From Candidatus Bathyarchaeota archaeon (GTDB lineage Archaea > Thermoproteota > Bathyarchaeia > TCS64): DNA of 44,372 bases. A program made the position numbers and the translations under genes. The stretch covers positions 1 through 44,372 of the forward strand of contig JABIBQ010000036.1 in NCBI GenBank assembly GCA_018652685.1, read 5' to 3'. This document shows, one piece after another, positions 23,144 through 31,064 of this stretch (the stretch's first letter is position 1; every line of letters begins with the position of its first letter). Below the pieces are notes generated by a model. That model was not told the DNA's origin. It searched no databases and worked only from the letters and a program-made list of their open reading frames with translations.

Positions 23144-24543
23144 ATGCTACCATAGGCTTGGAGATACACGTCCACCTGAAGACCTGGAGTAAGCTGTTCT
23201 GCTCGTGCACCACTGATATTGACGGCAAGGAGCCCAATACTGAGGTCTGCCCAATTTGTCTCGGGTATCCAGGTAGCAAGCCAAAGCTAAACAAAAAGGC
23301 CGTGGATTTCGGCATCACCCTGGCACTTGCACTTGAGAGCAACATAGAGCCGGAGCTCAGGTTCAGTAGGAAGAACTATTTCTATCCTGACATGTCCAAG
23401 AACTTTCAAATCACTCAGTACGAGGTCCCCCTCGCATCAGGAGGGTTCCTACTTGTAGACGACCACCGTATTGGCATCACAAGGGTCCACCTTGAGGAGG
23501 ATCCGGCAAAACTGACCCACGTAGGCGGGGGCATCACCAACGCACGTGAGACTCTCATCGATTACAATAGGGCTGGTATGCCCCTGGTGGAAATAGTCAC
23601 GGATCCGGACATCGAGTCCACGGAGGAGGCAAGGGCGTTCCTTGAGAAACTGAGTCTCATACTGGACCATCTGGGCGTGTATGACCCAACTGCGGAGGGA
23701 GTCCTGAGAGTTGACGCAAACATAAGCATCGAGGGCGGCAACAGAGTCGAGGTCAAGAACATCACGGGGTTCAAGAACGTCGAGAAGGCATTAAACTACG
23801 AAGTAATCAGGCAGAAGAGCGCCAAGAACATGGGCGTTGATATCGTCAGGGAGACCAGGCACTACGACGCAGGGTCAGGAATCACAAGCACCCTCAGGCT
23901 CAAGGAAGACGAAGAGGACTACGGTTACATCGCCGAACCGGACCTGGTGAAGACCAACCTCACAGAGGACTGGATAGGCCGGATGAAGGCGTCCATGCCA
24001 GAGCTTCCCGACCAGAGAATCAACAGACTTGAGTTACAGTACGGGATACCAAGATTCCAGGCCAGTATTATAGTCCGCACGGGCCTCCAGATGAGCGAGT
24101 TCTTCGAGAAGAGCTGCAGACTACACGATGACCAGAAGGAGGTCTGCAACTGGCTTGTTACTTTCCTTCTCAAGAGCCTCAACTATGAGGACATGAGCCT
24201 CTCGGAGAGCAAGGTTACCCCGGAGACATTCGTGGAGATCCTTGAACTCATCAGTGAAGGCACAATAAGCAACCGACTGGCCAAGGAACTCATCAAGGAC
24301 TACGTCAAGACAGGCAAGTCCCCGCGGAAGATAGTCGAGGAGAAGAATCTCGGCCTCCTGAGCGAGGAAGAACTCGGTAAAATTGTGGTGAGTGTGGTAA
24401 ATGAGTTCCCTCAGGCCGTCGAGGACTACAGGGGAGGCAAATCAAAGGCTGCGGAGTACCTCATCGGCCAGGTGCTGAGACGCATCAGGGCGAGGGCGAC
24501 CGCGAATGATGTCAGAAGACTGGTTTTGGAGGAATTAGACTAA
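23140..24543 (+). CDS. gatB: Asp-tRNA(Asn)/Glu-tRNA(Gln) amidotransferase subunit B
   Basis: A 467-aa GatB, which phosphorylates and amidates the mischarged aminoacyl-tRNA. It begins GLEIHVHLKTWSKLFCSC, with CPICLGYPGS following; the two Cys pairs form the structural zinc site. Next come QITQYEVPLASGG, VEVKNITGFKNVEKALNYE and the C-terminal YqeY-like helical domain. The length is complete. The start is TTG 23140, overlapping the gatA stop (TTGA). In archaea GatCAB mainly makes Asn-tRNA(Asn), while GatDE serves Gln; a tRNA-Asn gene lies 180 bp downstream. Confidence 0.95.
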   Translation: MNATIGLEIHVHLKTWSKLFCSCTTDIDGKEPNTEVCPICLGYPGSKPKLNKKAVDFGITLALALESNIEPELRFSRKNYFYPDMSKNFQITQYEVPLASGGFLLVDDHRIGITRVHLEEDPAKLTHVGGGITNARETLIDYNRAGMPLVEIVTDPDIESTEEARAFLEKLSLILDHLGVYDPTAEGVLRVDANISIEGGNRVEVKNITGFKNVEKALNYEVIRQKSAKNMGVDIVRETRHYDAGSGITSTLRLKEDEEDYGYIAEPDLVKTNLTEDWIGRMKASMPELPDQRINRLELQYGIPRFQASIIVRTGLQMSEFFEKSCRLHDDQKEVCNWLVTFLLKSLNYEDMSLSESKVTPETFVEILELISEGTISNRLAKELIKDYVKTGKSPRKIVEEKNLGLLSEEELGKIVVSVVNEFPQAVEDYRGGKSKAAEYLIGQVLRRIRARATANDVRRLVLEELD

Positions 24544-24567
24544 AAATAGGATTCTCTTAATTTCCAC

Positions 24568-24584
24568 GGAAAACATTGTTTTCC
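24568..24584. repeat. Inverted repeat GGAAAACA-T-TGTTTTCC
   Basis: A perfect 8-bp dyad around one base, 25 bp after the gatB stop. It is followed by attccttttata, so it may mark the 3' end of the gatCAB transcript. The tight centre also fits a dimer-binding site ahead of the tRNA gene. Nothing in the sequence decides between the two. Confidence 0.4.
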
Positions 24585-24688
24585 AATTCCTTTTATAAAA
24601 CCTAGATGATATTGAAAACACGTGAAATTTACTAATTTATGCAATATCTGCTGTTTTTGGCTTGTTTACACCCCGTAAATACACAATA

Positions 24689-24699
24689 TTTTTATATGA
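24689..24699 (+). promoter_or_regulatory. TATA box of the tRNA-Asn gene
   Basis: TTTTTATATGA is centred about 30 bp before the first base of the tRNA at 24724, the classical archaeal stable-RNA promoter spacing. The surrounding 100 bp is strongly AT-rich compared with the coding sequence. Gene-specific transcription, separate from gatCAB, is likely. Confidence 0.65.
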
Positions 24700-24723
24700 T
24701 TTAGTTGTAATATCCTAAAACCT

Positions 24724-24799
24724 GCCTTGGTAGCTCAGTCGGTAGAGCGCCTGCCTGTTAAGCAGATGGTCAGAAGTTCGAGTCTTCTCCAGGGCGCCA
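24724..24799 (+). tRNA. tRNA-Asn (anticodon GTT)
   Basis: A complete cloverleaf. The acceptor stem pairs gccttgg with ccagggc (one T-G pair). The D arm has gctc and gagc around agtcggta. The anticodon loop ctgttaa reads GTT. The T arm is agaag-ttcgagt-cttct, and the discriminator G is followed by an encoded CCA (24797-24799). The anticodon stem has one C-A mismatch at its outer pair (27-43). There is no intron. It lies downstream of gatCAB, whose product is expected to act on this tRNA when mischarged with Asp. Confidence 0.95.
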
Positions 24800-25072
24800 A
24801 TTTACTCCTACCCGCCTTTGTGTTTAATCCGAAAGATGCATGGAGCCTGATGCACGCGCGCGCAATTATGGCTTGATCTGATCTAATTTCTTGAACGGTT
24901 TATTTAGCCTATTTTTGCTTTGCGGGAAGCTATGACTGTTCCCCTTGAAACTAGTCTCCTGAGAAGTTAGACTATGCATAGATTTATTAGCGAGGCTGGT
25001 TCATGTCCCGTAGATATCTGGAGTATCAAAGGGTTATTCTGAATATCCAATTACGTAAGAGGAGTGAAATTA
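24800..25072. other. Intergenic region, no gene seen
   Basis: About 270 bp between the tRNA and the zinc-ribbon gene. It holds a TATA-like agatttattag near 24978-24988, which would give the zinc-ribbon transcript a leader of about 60 nt, and a weak AGTCT...AGACT dyad near 24953-24973. Only very short open frames occur and none has a ribosome-binding site. Confidence 0.5.
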
Positions 25073-25240
25073 ATGGGTTATAGAGAGAGGCGCAGCTACG
25101 ACCGTGGTCCACGCGAGATGCACAAGGTCACCTGCAGCGACTGTGGAGAAGAAGCAGAGGTTCCATTCAAGCCAACCGAGGGTAGGCCAGTCTACTGTCA
25201 GGAATGCTTCAAGAAGCACAGGCCACCACGTAGGTACTAG
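25073..25240 (+). CDS. Small zinc-ribbon protein (CxxC-x17-CxxC type)
   Basis: A 55-aa basic protein that begins MGYRERRSYDRGPREMHKVT, with CSDC at residues 21-24, PFKPTEGRPVYC ahead of the second pair CQEC at 42-45, and a basic tail FKKHRPPRRY. The two CxxC pairs define a treble-clef or zinc-ribbon fold found in small proteins of many archaea and candidate bacterial phyla; the Arg-rich ends suggest nucleic-acid binding. A clear Shine-Dalgarno (gaggagtg) lies 8 nt before ATG 25073. It has no operon partner. The function is unknown; the reading of the gene itself is solid. Confidence 0.85.
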   Translation: MGYRERRSYDRGPREMHKVTCSDCGEEAEVPFKPTEGRPVYCQECFKKHRPPRRY

Positions 25241-25260
25241 TTACCTTCGTCATAGTTGCC

Positions 25261-25297
25261 GGATTCCCGCTATCGGGGTTCCAGTAAAAACTTTTTT
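25261..25297 (+). terminator. Hairpin plus T run after the zinc-ribbon gene
   Basis: CCCG-ctat-CGGG with additional outer GGA/TCC pairing forms a short interrupted stem at 25261-25282. It is followed by acttttttat, a run of six T at 25292-25297. This is a plausible terminator for the zinc-ribbon transcript. A TATA-like gtattatatga at 25300-25310 directly follows and may serve the thiolase operon. Confidence 0.4.
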
Positions 25298-25441
25298 ATG
25301 TATTATATGAAAAGGACTGGTTCCTACCTGAATATTTACTCAGTTATTTTATTGGAAGGATATGAGGTGCGTCGTTTATTGTCGTAGAAGCCTACGGCAG
25401 TGGACGAAACCTTAAGAACCAGGACACGCTACGGGAGAGTC

Positions 25442-26671
25442 ATGTCTCACGGTAGTACCGCTAAACCCATCGCGGCCATTGTTGGCGCTGGAAGGACAAA
25501 ATTCGGTGAACTCTGGTACGATAACCCAGAAAAGCTCCTCTTCGAGGCTGGCCTCCAATGCATGCAGTCGGTGGATAAAGGGATCAATAGAACTCAATTA
25601 CAGGCAGCGTATTTCGGAAGCTTCCTATACCAATCAACAAATAAAATCGGCCTCATCCCGGGGCACATGTCCAAGGAGCTTGGCCTGAACATACCTATCT
25701 CCATGACTGAGGCTGCTTGCGCCTCCGGGGGCTCGGCTCTCTACAACGCGTGCGTCAGTATAAGGTCAGGGCTCCATGACATCGTGTTCGTGGGTGGCTT
25801 CGAGAAAATGACGGACAGGGCAAACCTCATCAGTGATGACCTGATGTTCGCCGCCGACCCCAACGAGGTCAATGCGGGGTATACCTTCCCCGGTCTGTAC
25901 GCCACCATGATGGCCCGGTACATGTACGATTACGGCAAGGGAAACGAGGACTGCGGTGACGCCATGGCCATGGTGGCCGTGAAAAACCATCACCACGCCA
26001 TGCCAAATGAGAACGCCCAGTTCCGAAGGGAGTTCACCGTGGACGCAATCAAGAACTCGTCCATCGTGGCACATCCCGTGAGGCTTCTCCACTGCTCTCC
26101 CGTGACCGACGGCGCATCAGCATTGATTATCACAACCCCAGAGAAGGCCAAGGAGTTCACGGATGACCCAATCTATATCATGTCAAGCCAGCAGGCAACC
26201 GATGCGATCTCACTCTACAGCAGGGAGAGCCTGACCTCGGTCAAGACAACCAAGTTAGCTGTTGGAGCCGCCATGAAGGAGGCCAACGTGACCTACGACG
26301 ACATACAGATCGCCGAGGTCCATGACTGCTTCACCGTTGAAGAGGTGATGTTCTTAGAGGACTCCGGGTTCTACAAGACAGGCGAGGGCTGGAAGGGAGT
26401 CTACGAGAGCTACGAGAGCGGAAAGGGCTCCAAGCACATCCCATACCTGAACGAGGGCAAGGAACTAATCGTAAACCCAGGTGGCGGGTTGAAGGCTGAT
26501 GGCCACCCAGTGGGGGCAACGGGTATCCGCCAAGTCCAGGAGTGCTGGGCGCAACTCAGGGGAGAGGCGGGCGGACAGCAGGTTGATGGCGACATCGATA
26601 CGGCTCTGGCCCACAACATAGGTGGAACGGGCGCGATTTGCACTGCACACATCCTAAGGAGGAACATCTAA
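25442..26671 (+). CDS. Acetoacetyl-CoA thiolase (archaeal, SCP-x-type)
   Basis: From ATG 25442 the protein has 409 aa. It condenses two acetyl-CoA to acetoacetyl-CoA, the first step of the mevalonate pathway. The nucleophile Cys is in TEAACASGGSAL (C93). The C-terminal catalytic parts are VNPGGGLKADGHPVGATG (His) and HNIGGTGAIC (Cys). gggagag just upstream supports ATG 25442; an in-frame GTG at 25400 would add 14 unconserved residues. The stop overlaps the ATG of the HMG-CoA synthase fusion gene by one base. Thermophilic archaeal homologues form a complex with HMG-CoA synthase and a DUF35 protein that channels acetoacetyl-CoA, and the same partnership is expected here. Confidence 0.9.
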   Translation: MSHGSTAKPIAAIVGAGRTKFGELWYDNPEKLLFEAGLQCMQSVDKGINRTQLQAAYFGSFLYQSTNKIGLIPGHMSKELGLNIPISMTEAACASGGSALYNACVSIRSGLHDIVFVGGFEKMTDRANLISDDLMFAADPNEVNAGYTFPGLYATMMARYMYDYGKGNEDCGDAMAMVAVKNHHHAMPNENAQFRREFTVDAIKNSSIVAHPVRLLHCSPVTDGASALIITTPEKAKEFTDDPIYIMSSQQATDAISLYSRESLTSVKTTKLAVGAAMKEANVTYDDIQIAEVHDCFTVEEVMFLEDSGFYKTGEGWKGVYESYESGKGSKHIPYLNEGKELIVNPGGGLKADGHPVGATGIRQVQECWAQLRGEAGGQQVDGDIDTALAHNIGGTGAICTAHILRRNI

Positions 26672-28161
26672 TGAGCGAACCTATCTCAAGGAGAAAATCA
26701 CTGGTCGATTACAGGATCACTGCATCCAAATGTCAGGACTGTGGAAGCGTTTACTTCCCGCCTAAGAGCTTCTGCGACGTAGAGGGCAGGGCCAGCAGCA
26801 TGGCCTCAGTGGACTACTTCTACGAGCAAGGTGAGTTTTACTCAGGCTCGATAATCTCCGCGCCAACATCCCATTTCAAGTACCTAGACAATTACCTGAC
26901 CGGAGTGGCCCAGTTCGGTAACGTCAAGCTACCGGGCAGGATAACCGATCACATCCCAGGCCAATCAGACGATATCAACAAGTACATCGGTAGACTCATT
27001 ATACCGAGGTTCCGCAGGACATATGCAGATGGGCATGATGGGCTTGTCTACTATTCGAGCCTCAACTTTTCCTTTGCGGACGAGTACTATCCCCTCCAGG
27101 AATACGTGGAAATACAGCCCTCCAAGGAGATAGAGAAGCCGGGAATCGTCGGGTACGGCGCGTACATCCCCAAGTACAGGATCAAGAACGACGGAAAGGG
27201 AATCCTCGGTGTAACCGAGCGCACCCTGCCTTTCGCCGACGAGGACACGACAACATTCTCGGTTGAGGCTGGAAAGAGGGCGCTTATCCACGCTGGTCTC
27301 AACAGTAGCTATGTCAAGAAATGCTTCGTGGGAAGCGAGTCACCCACTTACGCCGTGAAGCCCATCATGGCCACAGTGAGCCAGGTGCTTGAGCTTGGCG
27401 AGAAATTCGAGGACGGATTCTTCTCAGGAGGCGTTGACACCCAGTTCGCATGTAAGGCAGCCACCGACCTGTTCATTGACGCGGCCGCGTTGGTGAACTT
27501 CCCGGCTTTCGGCGGGGAGCACGTCATGGTCATCGGGGCCGACAACAGTCAGGCGGCCCCCGGGGACGCACTGGACTACACCGTGGGTGCAGGCGCGACG
27601 GCGTACATCTTCGGGCGAAGGGACGTCATTGCGACACTGGACCACTACGTGGCCTATACGAGCGATACACCCGACTTTTACAGGCGGGAGGGTCAGAAGT
27701 ACCCGAGGCACGGCGGCCGGTTCACAGGCCAGCCAGCGTACTTCAAGCACGTGCTGACTGCAACAAATAGACTGCTTGAGAAGGCTGATATGAAACCCAA
27801 GGACATCGACTACGCGATCGGGCACAGCCCCAACGGTGTGTTCCCGCAGAGGGCCTTGTCACGGGTCGGTTTCACAAAGGAACAGATCGAGCCGGGTCTT
27901 GTTGCCAGGAAGATAGGTAACCTGTACTCAGGGTCTTGCCCAACGAGCCTAGCTGGAGTTCTCGATATAGCTATGCCAGGAGACACGATTCTCATGAGCG
28001 CGTACGGTTCAGGCGCGGGCAGTGATGCCTACATCTTCACAGTGACTGACCAGATCCTGGAAAAGCGCGAGAGGACCATCCCACTGATGGACCAGGTCGA
28101 GAGCCCGCACAGGGAGTACGTTGACTACACCTTCTACCGGAAGATGAAGGACAGCGTCTAA
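26671..28161 (+). CDS. DUF35-HMG-CoA synthase fusion protein
   Basis: A 496-aa protein with two parts. Residues 1-150 are a DUF35-type module: zinc-ribbon remnant CQDCGSVYFPPKSFC (C21, C24, C35, with the fourth ligand position Glu) and an OB fold (TGVAQFGNVKLPGRI). Residues about 157-496 are a full archaeal HMG-CoA synthase: GIVGYGAYIPKYRI, GVTERTLPFADEDT with the Glu, nucleophile C261 in QFACKAATD, and HSPNGVFPQRA with the His. It joins acetyl-CoA and acetoacetyl-CoA to HMG-CoA. In other archaea the DUF35 bridge is usually a separate gene; here it is fused ahead of HMGS. ATG 26671 is preferred to an upstream in-frame codon inside thiolase. Confidence 0.88.
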   Translation: MSEPISRRKSLVDYRITASKCQDCGSVYFPPKSFCDVEGRASSMASVDYFYEQGEFYSGSIISAPTSHFKYLDNYLTGVAQFGNVKLPGRITDHIPGQSDDINKYIGRLIIPRFRRTYADGHDGLVYYSSLNFSFADEYYPLQEYVEIQPSKEIEKPGIVGYGAYIPKYRIKNDGKGILGVTERTLPFADEDTTTFSVEAGKRALIHAGLNSSYVKKCFVGSESPTYAVKPIMATVSQVLELGEKFEDGFFSGGVDTQFACKAATDLFIDAAALVNFPAFGGEHVMVIGADNSQAAPGDALDYTVGAGATAYIFGRRDVIATLDHYVAYTSDTPDFYRREGQKYPRHGGRFTGQPAYFKHVLTATNRLLEKADMKPKDIDYAIGHSPNGVFPQRALSRVGFTKEQIEPGLVARKIGNLYSGSCPTSLAGVLDIAMPGDTILMSAYGSGAGSDAYIFTVTDQILEKRERTIPLMDQVESPHREYVDYTFYRKMKDSV

Positions 28162-28778
28162 ATCCCTTTTTTCAACTTACTTATTGAATAGTATAGGTTT
28201 GCTCTCGCCGTTTCCTCGTATTTTTTTCTGAAATATTTTGTCTGGTATATGGTACTTCTCTCAATGAAACCACTCAGGATGTCTGCCCTGCCTTTCCTGA
28301 AACGGTTCTCGGGGACCCACGAATACTCCCTCCTGATCCTTTCCTCGTATTCATCGAATATGTCCCTATGTCCTCCCAGGATGGTCAGGTCAATATCTTG
28401 GATGAACTTTGAGTCATGATCACTAGCAGGGCGGTAATGTTTTGTTGCCATTATTAGACGAGAAATATTCTCAAGGGTCACCTCGCCAATTATCTCTCTC
28501 AAAGCCTTCTCGGCGTAATCCACACTCCATTCCTCGTTGTCATGGGCCTTTGGGTCGTACACTACATCATGGAACCAGACGGCAAGCCAAACCTCAACTG
28601 GATTCTGGAGCAGGTGCTCGACCTCATTGAACTCGTTTAAGCATGCAGCTATGTGGTCGATATTGTGATAGTGCCTGTGAGTGTCGCTGTACCTGTTAAT
28701 CAATTTCTCATGGACTTGTGACAGCCTGTCTTGGCTCTCGTTCTTATCCCATCTTTCAAGCCAGTCCTTCAGCGACAA
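28158..28778 (-). CDS. HD-superfamily metal-dependent phosphohydrolase
   Basis: From TTG 28778 the protein has 206 aa and matches the predicted HD phosphohydrolase family (COG4339 type). RYSDTHRHYHNIDHI (about 29-43) is the entry His motif, WFHDVVYDPKAHDNEEWS (about 69-86) the HD motif, and FIQDIDLTILGG a later Asp. The reaction is probably hydrolysis of a nucleotide or phosphoester, but the substrate is unknown. The frame is open upstream to 28937, but those 53 codons overlap a small membrane-protein gene in another frame and look random. TTG 28778 gives the usual family length and begins LKDWLERW. The stop overlaps that of the convergent HMGS gene. Confidence 0.8.
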   Translation of the reverse strand: MSLKDWLERWDKNESQDRLSQVHEKLINRYSDTHRHYHNIDHIAACLNEFNEVEHLLQNPVEVWLAVWFHDVVYDPKAHDNEEWSVDYAEKALREIIGEVTLENISRLIMATKHYRPASDHDSKFIQDIDLTILGGHRDIFDEYEERIRREYSWVPENRFRKGRADILSGFIERSTIYQTKYFRKKYEETARANLYYSISKLKKGI

Positions 28779-28789
28779 TTTACACTCAT

Positions 28790-28897
28790 CTACTCGAAAT
28801 CCTTCTTGAAAAGCTTCCAACCAACAACGCTCACTATGAAAACTATTAGAAGTATGACAAATCCCACGATTGCCCCGACAACGTATGATAGTCTCAT
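28790..28897 (-). CDS. 35-aa single-helix membrane protein
   Basis: ATG 28897 to TAG 28790 encodes MRLSYVVGAIVGFVILLIVF, continuing IVSVVGWKLFKKDFE: one long hydrophobic helix followed by a basic end. ggagag lies about 8 nt upstream on the minus strand. It ends 11 bp before the HD gene start. A 16-codon acidic frame from ATG 28944 (MSNDNDIPDDDWRELG) stops with TGA overlapping this ATG. Joined by a single-base shift, the two would form one 51-aa protein with an acidic cytosolic head and a membrane tail. Either the two frames are translationally coupled or one base is missing in the assembly. Function unknown. Confidence 0.6.
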   Translation of the reverse strand: MRLSYVVGAIVGFVILLIVFIVSVVGWKLFKKDFE

Positions 28898-28965
28898 CCC
28901 AATTCTCTCCAATCATCGTCAGGTATATCGTTATCATTGCTCATGTCTGCTGAGATGGGAGCAGA

Positions 28966-29325
28966 CTAGGCTGCTTCAACAAGCTGGACAAGGAACCCGT
29001 TGGGGTCGCGCAGGGGGATAATCTTCCTCTTTGAGTCCTTGTTATAAACGGGTCCGTCAACCCAGTATCCCTTCGCCTTGAGTTCCTCGCAGGTCTTCTC
29101 GACCTCGTCCACGAGCATGGCGTAGTGGCTGTACCCAGGGTTGTCAGAGGCGCGTGTCTTGTTTAGGTCGATTACTAGCCCTGATGCTGATCGCAGTTGG
29201 GCAGCCTCCCTGCCGCCGTGCTCAAGCTTGTGGATGAACTCGAAACCAAGATCCTTGTAGAACTCGATAGCCGCGTCCAAGTCCGTTACGAAAAAGTGCA
29301 TGTGATCCGTTGAGATGTGCTTCAT
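28966..29325 (-). CDS. Glyoxalase/bleomycin-resistance (VOC) family protein
   Basis: A 119-aa single VOC module with paired beta-alpha-beta-beta-beta units: HMHFFVTDLDAAIEFYKDLGF at the start and LRDPNGFLVQLVEAA at the end. Candidate metal ligands are the early His, a mid His in YSHYAML and the terminal Glu/Gln. VOC members act as glyoxalases, epimerases, dioxygenases or resistance proteins, and the sequence does not choose among them. ATG 29325 is preferred over TTG 29331 two codons earlier. It probably heads a minus-strand operon with the tiny membrane protein and the HD phosphohydrolase (gaps of about 20 and 11 bp). Confidence 0.85.
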   Translation of the reverse strand: MKHISTDHMHFFVTDLDAAIEFYKDLGFEFIHKLEHGGREAAQLRSASGLVIDLNKTRASDNPGYSHYAMLVDEVEKTCEELKAKGYWVDGPVYNKDSKRKIIPLRDPNGFLVQLVEAA

Positions 29326-29368
29326 AGCCAAAGCATAGTAATTGACAATATAGCATTAACGACCATAT

Positions 29369-29381
29369 TCTAATTAATAGG
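29369..29381 (+). promoter_or_regulatory. TATA-like element before the 66-aa frame
   Basis: ttctaattaatag lies about 30-40 bp ahead of ATG 29410. Its presence is the main support, apart from an intact frame, for the small gene that follows. The same AT-rich stretch could serve the divergent VOC gene. Confidence 0.35.
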
Positions 29382-29409
29382 CGCGCGCGATGTCTTCCCT
29401 TGCATAGTC

Positions 29410-29610
29410 ATGAACAACAAGCTGGGTAACGCGTACGAGGTTCCACTGAAAGAGATCCTGATCTCGGAAGAAACGGGCAAGGCACGTGATATTATCAGCG
29501 AGCTACAATGCCAGACAAATTGGTTAGAATGCGAGGTATACAGAGATATTAGAAAGGATTGGAAGCGTCTCCTGAACGCTTTTTGGTGGGGACTTAGGCA
29601 GTTCTCTTGA
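29410..29610 (+). CDS. Possible 66-aa orphan protein
   Basis: ATG 29410 opens 66 codons with an amphipathic, plausible composition (MNNKLGNAYEVPLKEILISE... ending LNAFWWGLRQFS). No family is recognised. A TATA-like element lies upstream, but there is no clear Shine-Dalgarno. The last 17 bp overlap the 3' end of the convergent parvulin gene, which lowers confidence slightly. Two Cys residues (NW-LECE and LQCQ) are too few for a metal site. It may be a genuine small gene or chance. Confidence 0.4.
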   Translation: MNNKLGNAYEVPLKEILISEETGKARDIISELQCQTNWLECEVYRDIRKDWKRLLNAFWWGLRQFS

Positions 29611-29872
29611 TGATATGATAGCCGAACTGAGTCTTCACCGGCTCAGGTGTGATCTTCCCTGGGTTCAGAGCAAATGCAGCAGTCTCGAAAGCCTTGACCA
29701 TCTGACCCCGACCGAACTCACCGAGGTTACCGCCCCTCTTGCCCGATGGGCATGTGCTGTACTTTTTCGCAAGGTCCTGGAACTTTGCTCCTCCCTTAAG
29801 CTCCTCCATGATCTTCAGTGCCTGTCCCTGCTTCTCCACAAGAATGTGTGATGCCTTGATTTTGGATGCCAT
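29594..29872 (-). CDS. Parvulin-type peptidyl-prolyl isomerase
   Basis: A 92-aa single parvulin domain: IKASHILVEKQGQA at the start, FQDLAKKYSTCPSGKRGGNLGEF in the middle and TQFGYHIIKRTA at the end. These are hallmarks of PpiC/Pin1-like rotamases, including the two catalytic-site His residues. There is no signal peptide or anchor, so it is cytoplasmic. It is the third prolyl isomerase in this window, after the two cyclophilins. It starts at ATG 29872, 41 bp downstream of the sat stop on the same strand. Confidence 0.9.
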   Translation of the reverse strand: MASKIKASHILVEKQGQALKIMEELKGGAKFQDLAKKYSTCPSGKRGGNLGEFGRGQMVKAFETAAFALNPGKITPEPVKTQFGYHIIKRTA

Positions 29873-29913
29873 AACAGGTTCATGTCAAGGGACGATAAAA
29901 AGATAGGGATGAT

Positions 29914-31059
29914 TTACTCCACGAAAGGCTTCTCGTGGCGTAGTATGGTCTCTGTTACCTCGGGTCTCATCTGCGTGGGGTCAGGGTTCTTGCCCTCCGC
30001 GAGTAGCTTTCTCATGATCCTGCCCTTGAAGTTCTCCCTGTCCTCATCTCCGTGTGGGCAGACCTTGTCGTTCTGGGGCCCGCCGCACTTGTTGCAATGG
30101 AAGAAGTTCCTGAAGAAGATGGGTGCAATTCCCAGGTCAGGGTAATCCTCGAATATCTCCTGTGCCTCGAATGGTCCATAATAGCTTCCGACTCCGGCGT
30201 GGTCCCTTCCGACGATGAAGTGGCTGTTACCGTAGTTCTTCCTGACGATGGCGTGGTGAATTGCCTCCTTGGGGCCTGCGTACCGCATCTCCATTTCTAG
30301 TGTGACTAGTGTTGCAGCGTTCTTGAGGAAGTAGTTGTCGATGAGTGCTTGGTAACTCTCAATGATTGCTATGTCCGTAAAGTCTCCTGCCTTCTTCTTG
30401 CCGATGAGTGGGTTGATGAACAGCCCATCCACGAAGCTGAGTGCGGTCTTCTGTACGTATTCGTGTCCCATGTGGGGCGCGTTCCGTGTCTGGAATCCCG
30501 CCACTGTCCTCCAGCCTTTCTCCTTGAACAGGAACCTTGTCTCCTCTGGCTTGAGCCTGTACTTGGGGAATTTGCCGGGGTGCTCGTTGAAGATCTCCAT
30601 TGAACCACCTACTAGAACCGGGTTCATCCTGTTCGTCTTGGCTACACCAGGGTGCTCCGAGTCGATGGTCTTGTAGATGTTTATGCTGTAGAATTCCTTG
30701 TCCCACCCGTACTTGTCATCGACCTCGACTACGGCGAATAATTCACCGTTGCTCTCGATTGCTATCGAGTCGCCTACGTTGAACTTCGAGGCTTCGTCCT
30801 CTGTTACATCAAGCAGGATGGGGATGCTCCATGGGATATCGTTGCTGAGTCTGCCCTTAGATACAACCGAATCGAATTCTGTTTCAGTCAGTGGTCCCTT
30901 GAGGGGGCTGTATAGCCCAAACGCGATGTTCTCAAAATCCAGCCTCAGCTCGTGGCTTACAGAGACCTTGGGTATCTCAAGTGCCTCGGTCTTGACCTTC
31001 TCTATCTTGCTTGCCTTTGTGAGCCTGTTTACCAGTTTTCCGCCGTGGGGTCTTGGCAT
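29914..31059 (-). CDS. sat: Sulfate adenylyltransferase (ATP sulfurylase)
   Basis: A 381-aa enzyme that converts ATP and sulfate to APS and PPi, or the reverse. The start MPRPHGGKLVNRL is the classic PHGG motif. Catalytic motifs are QTRNAPHMGHE (about residues 195-205) and GRDHAGVGSYYG (about 287-298). A zinc-type Cys set FHCNKCGGPQNDKVCPHG follows, as in many prokaryotic Sats. No APS kinase domain is fused, and no APS reductase or dsr genes are nearby, so assimilation and dissimilation cannot be told apart. An RHH gene lies 5 bp upstream in the same operon. PPi produced here could feed the PPi-PFK and HppA. Confidence 0.95.
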   Translation of the reverse strand: MPRPHGGKLVNRLTKASKIEKVKTEALEIPKVSVSHELRLDFENIAFGLYSPLKGPLTETEFDSVVSKGRLSNDIPWSIPILLDVTEDEASKFNVGDSIAIESNGELFAVVEVDDKYGWDKEFYSINIYKTIDSEHPGVAKTNRMNPVLVGGSMEIFNEHPGKFPKYRLKPEETRFLFKEKGWRTVAGFQTRNAPHMGHEYVQKTALSFVDGLFINPLIGKKKAGDFTDIAIIESYQALIDNYFLKNAATLVTLEMEMRYAGPKEAIHHAIVRKNYGNSHFIVGRDHAGVGSYYGPFEAQEIFEDYPDLGIAPIFFRNFFHCNKCGGPQNDKVCPHGDEDRENFKGRIMRKLLAEGKNPDPTQMRPEVTETILRHEKPFVE

Positions 31060-31064
31060 CTATA

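Noticed and set aside
28779-28937. N-terminal extension of the HD protein
   Set aside because: It overlaps the small membrane-protein gene in another frame and has no family similarity; the family length fits TTG 28778.
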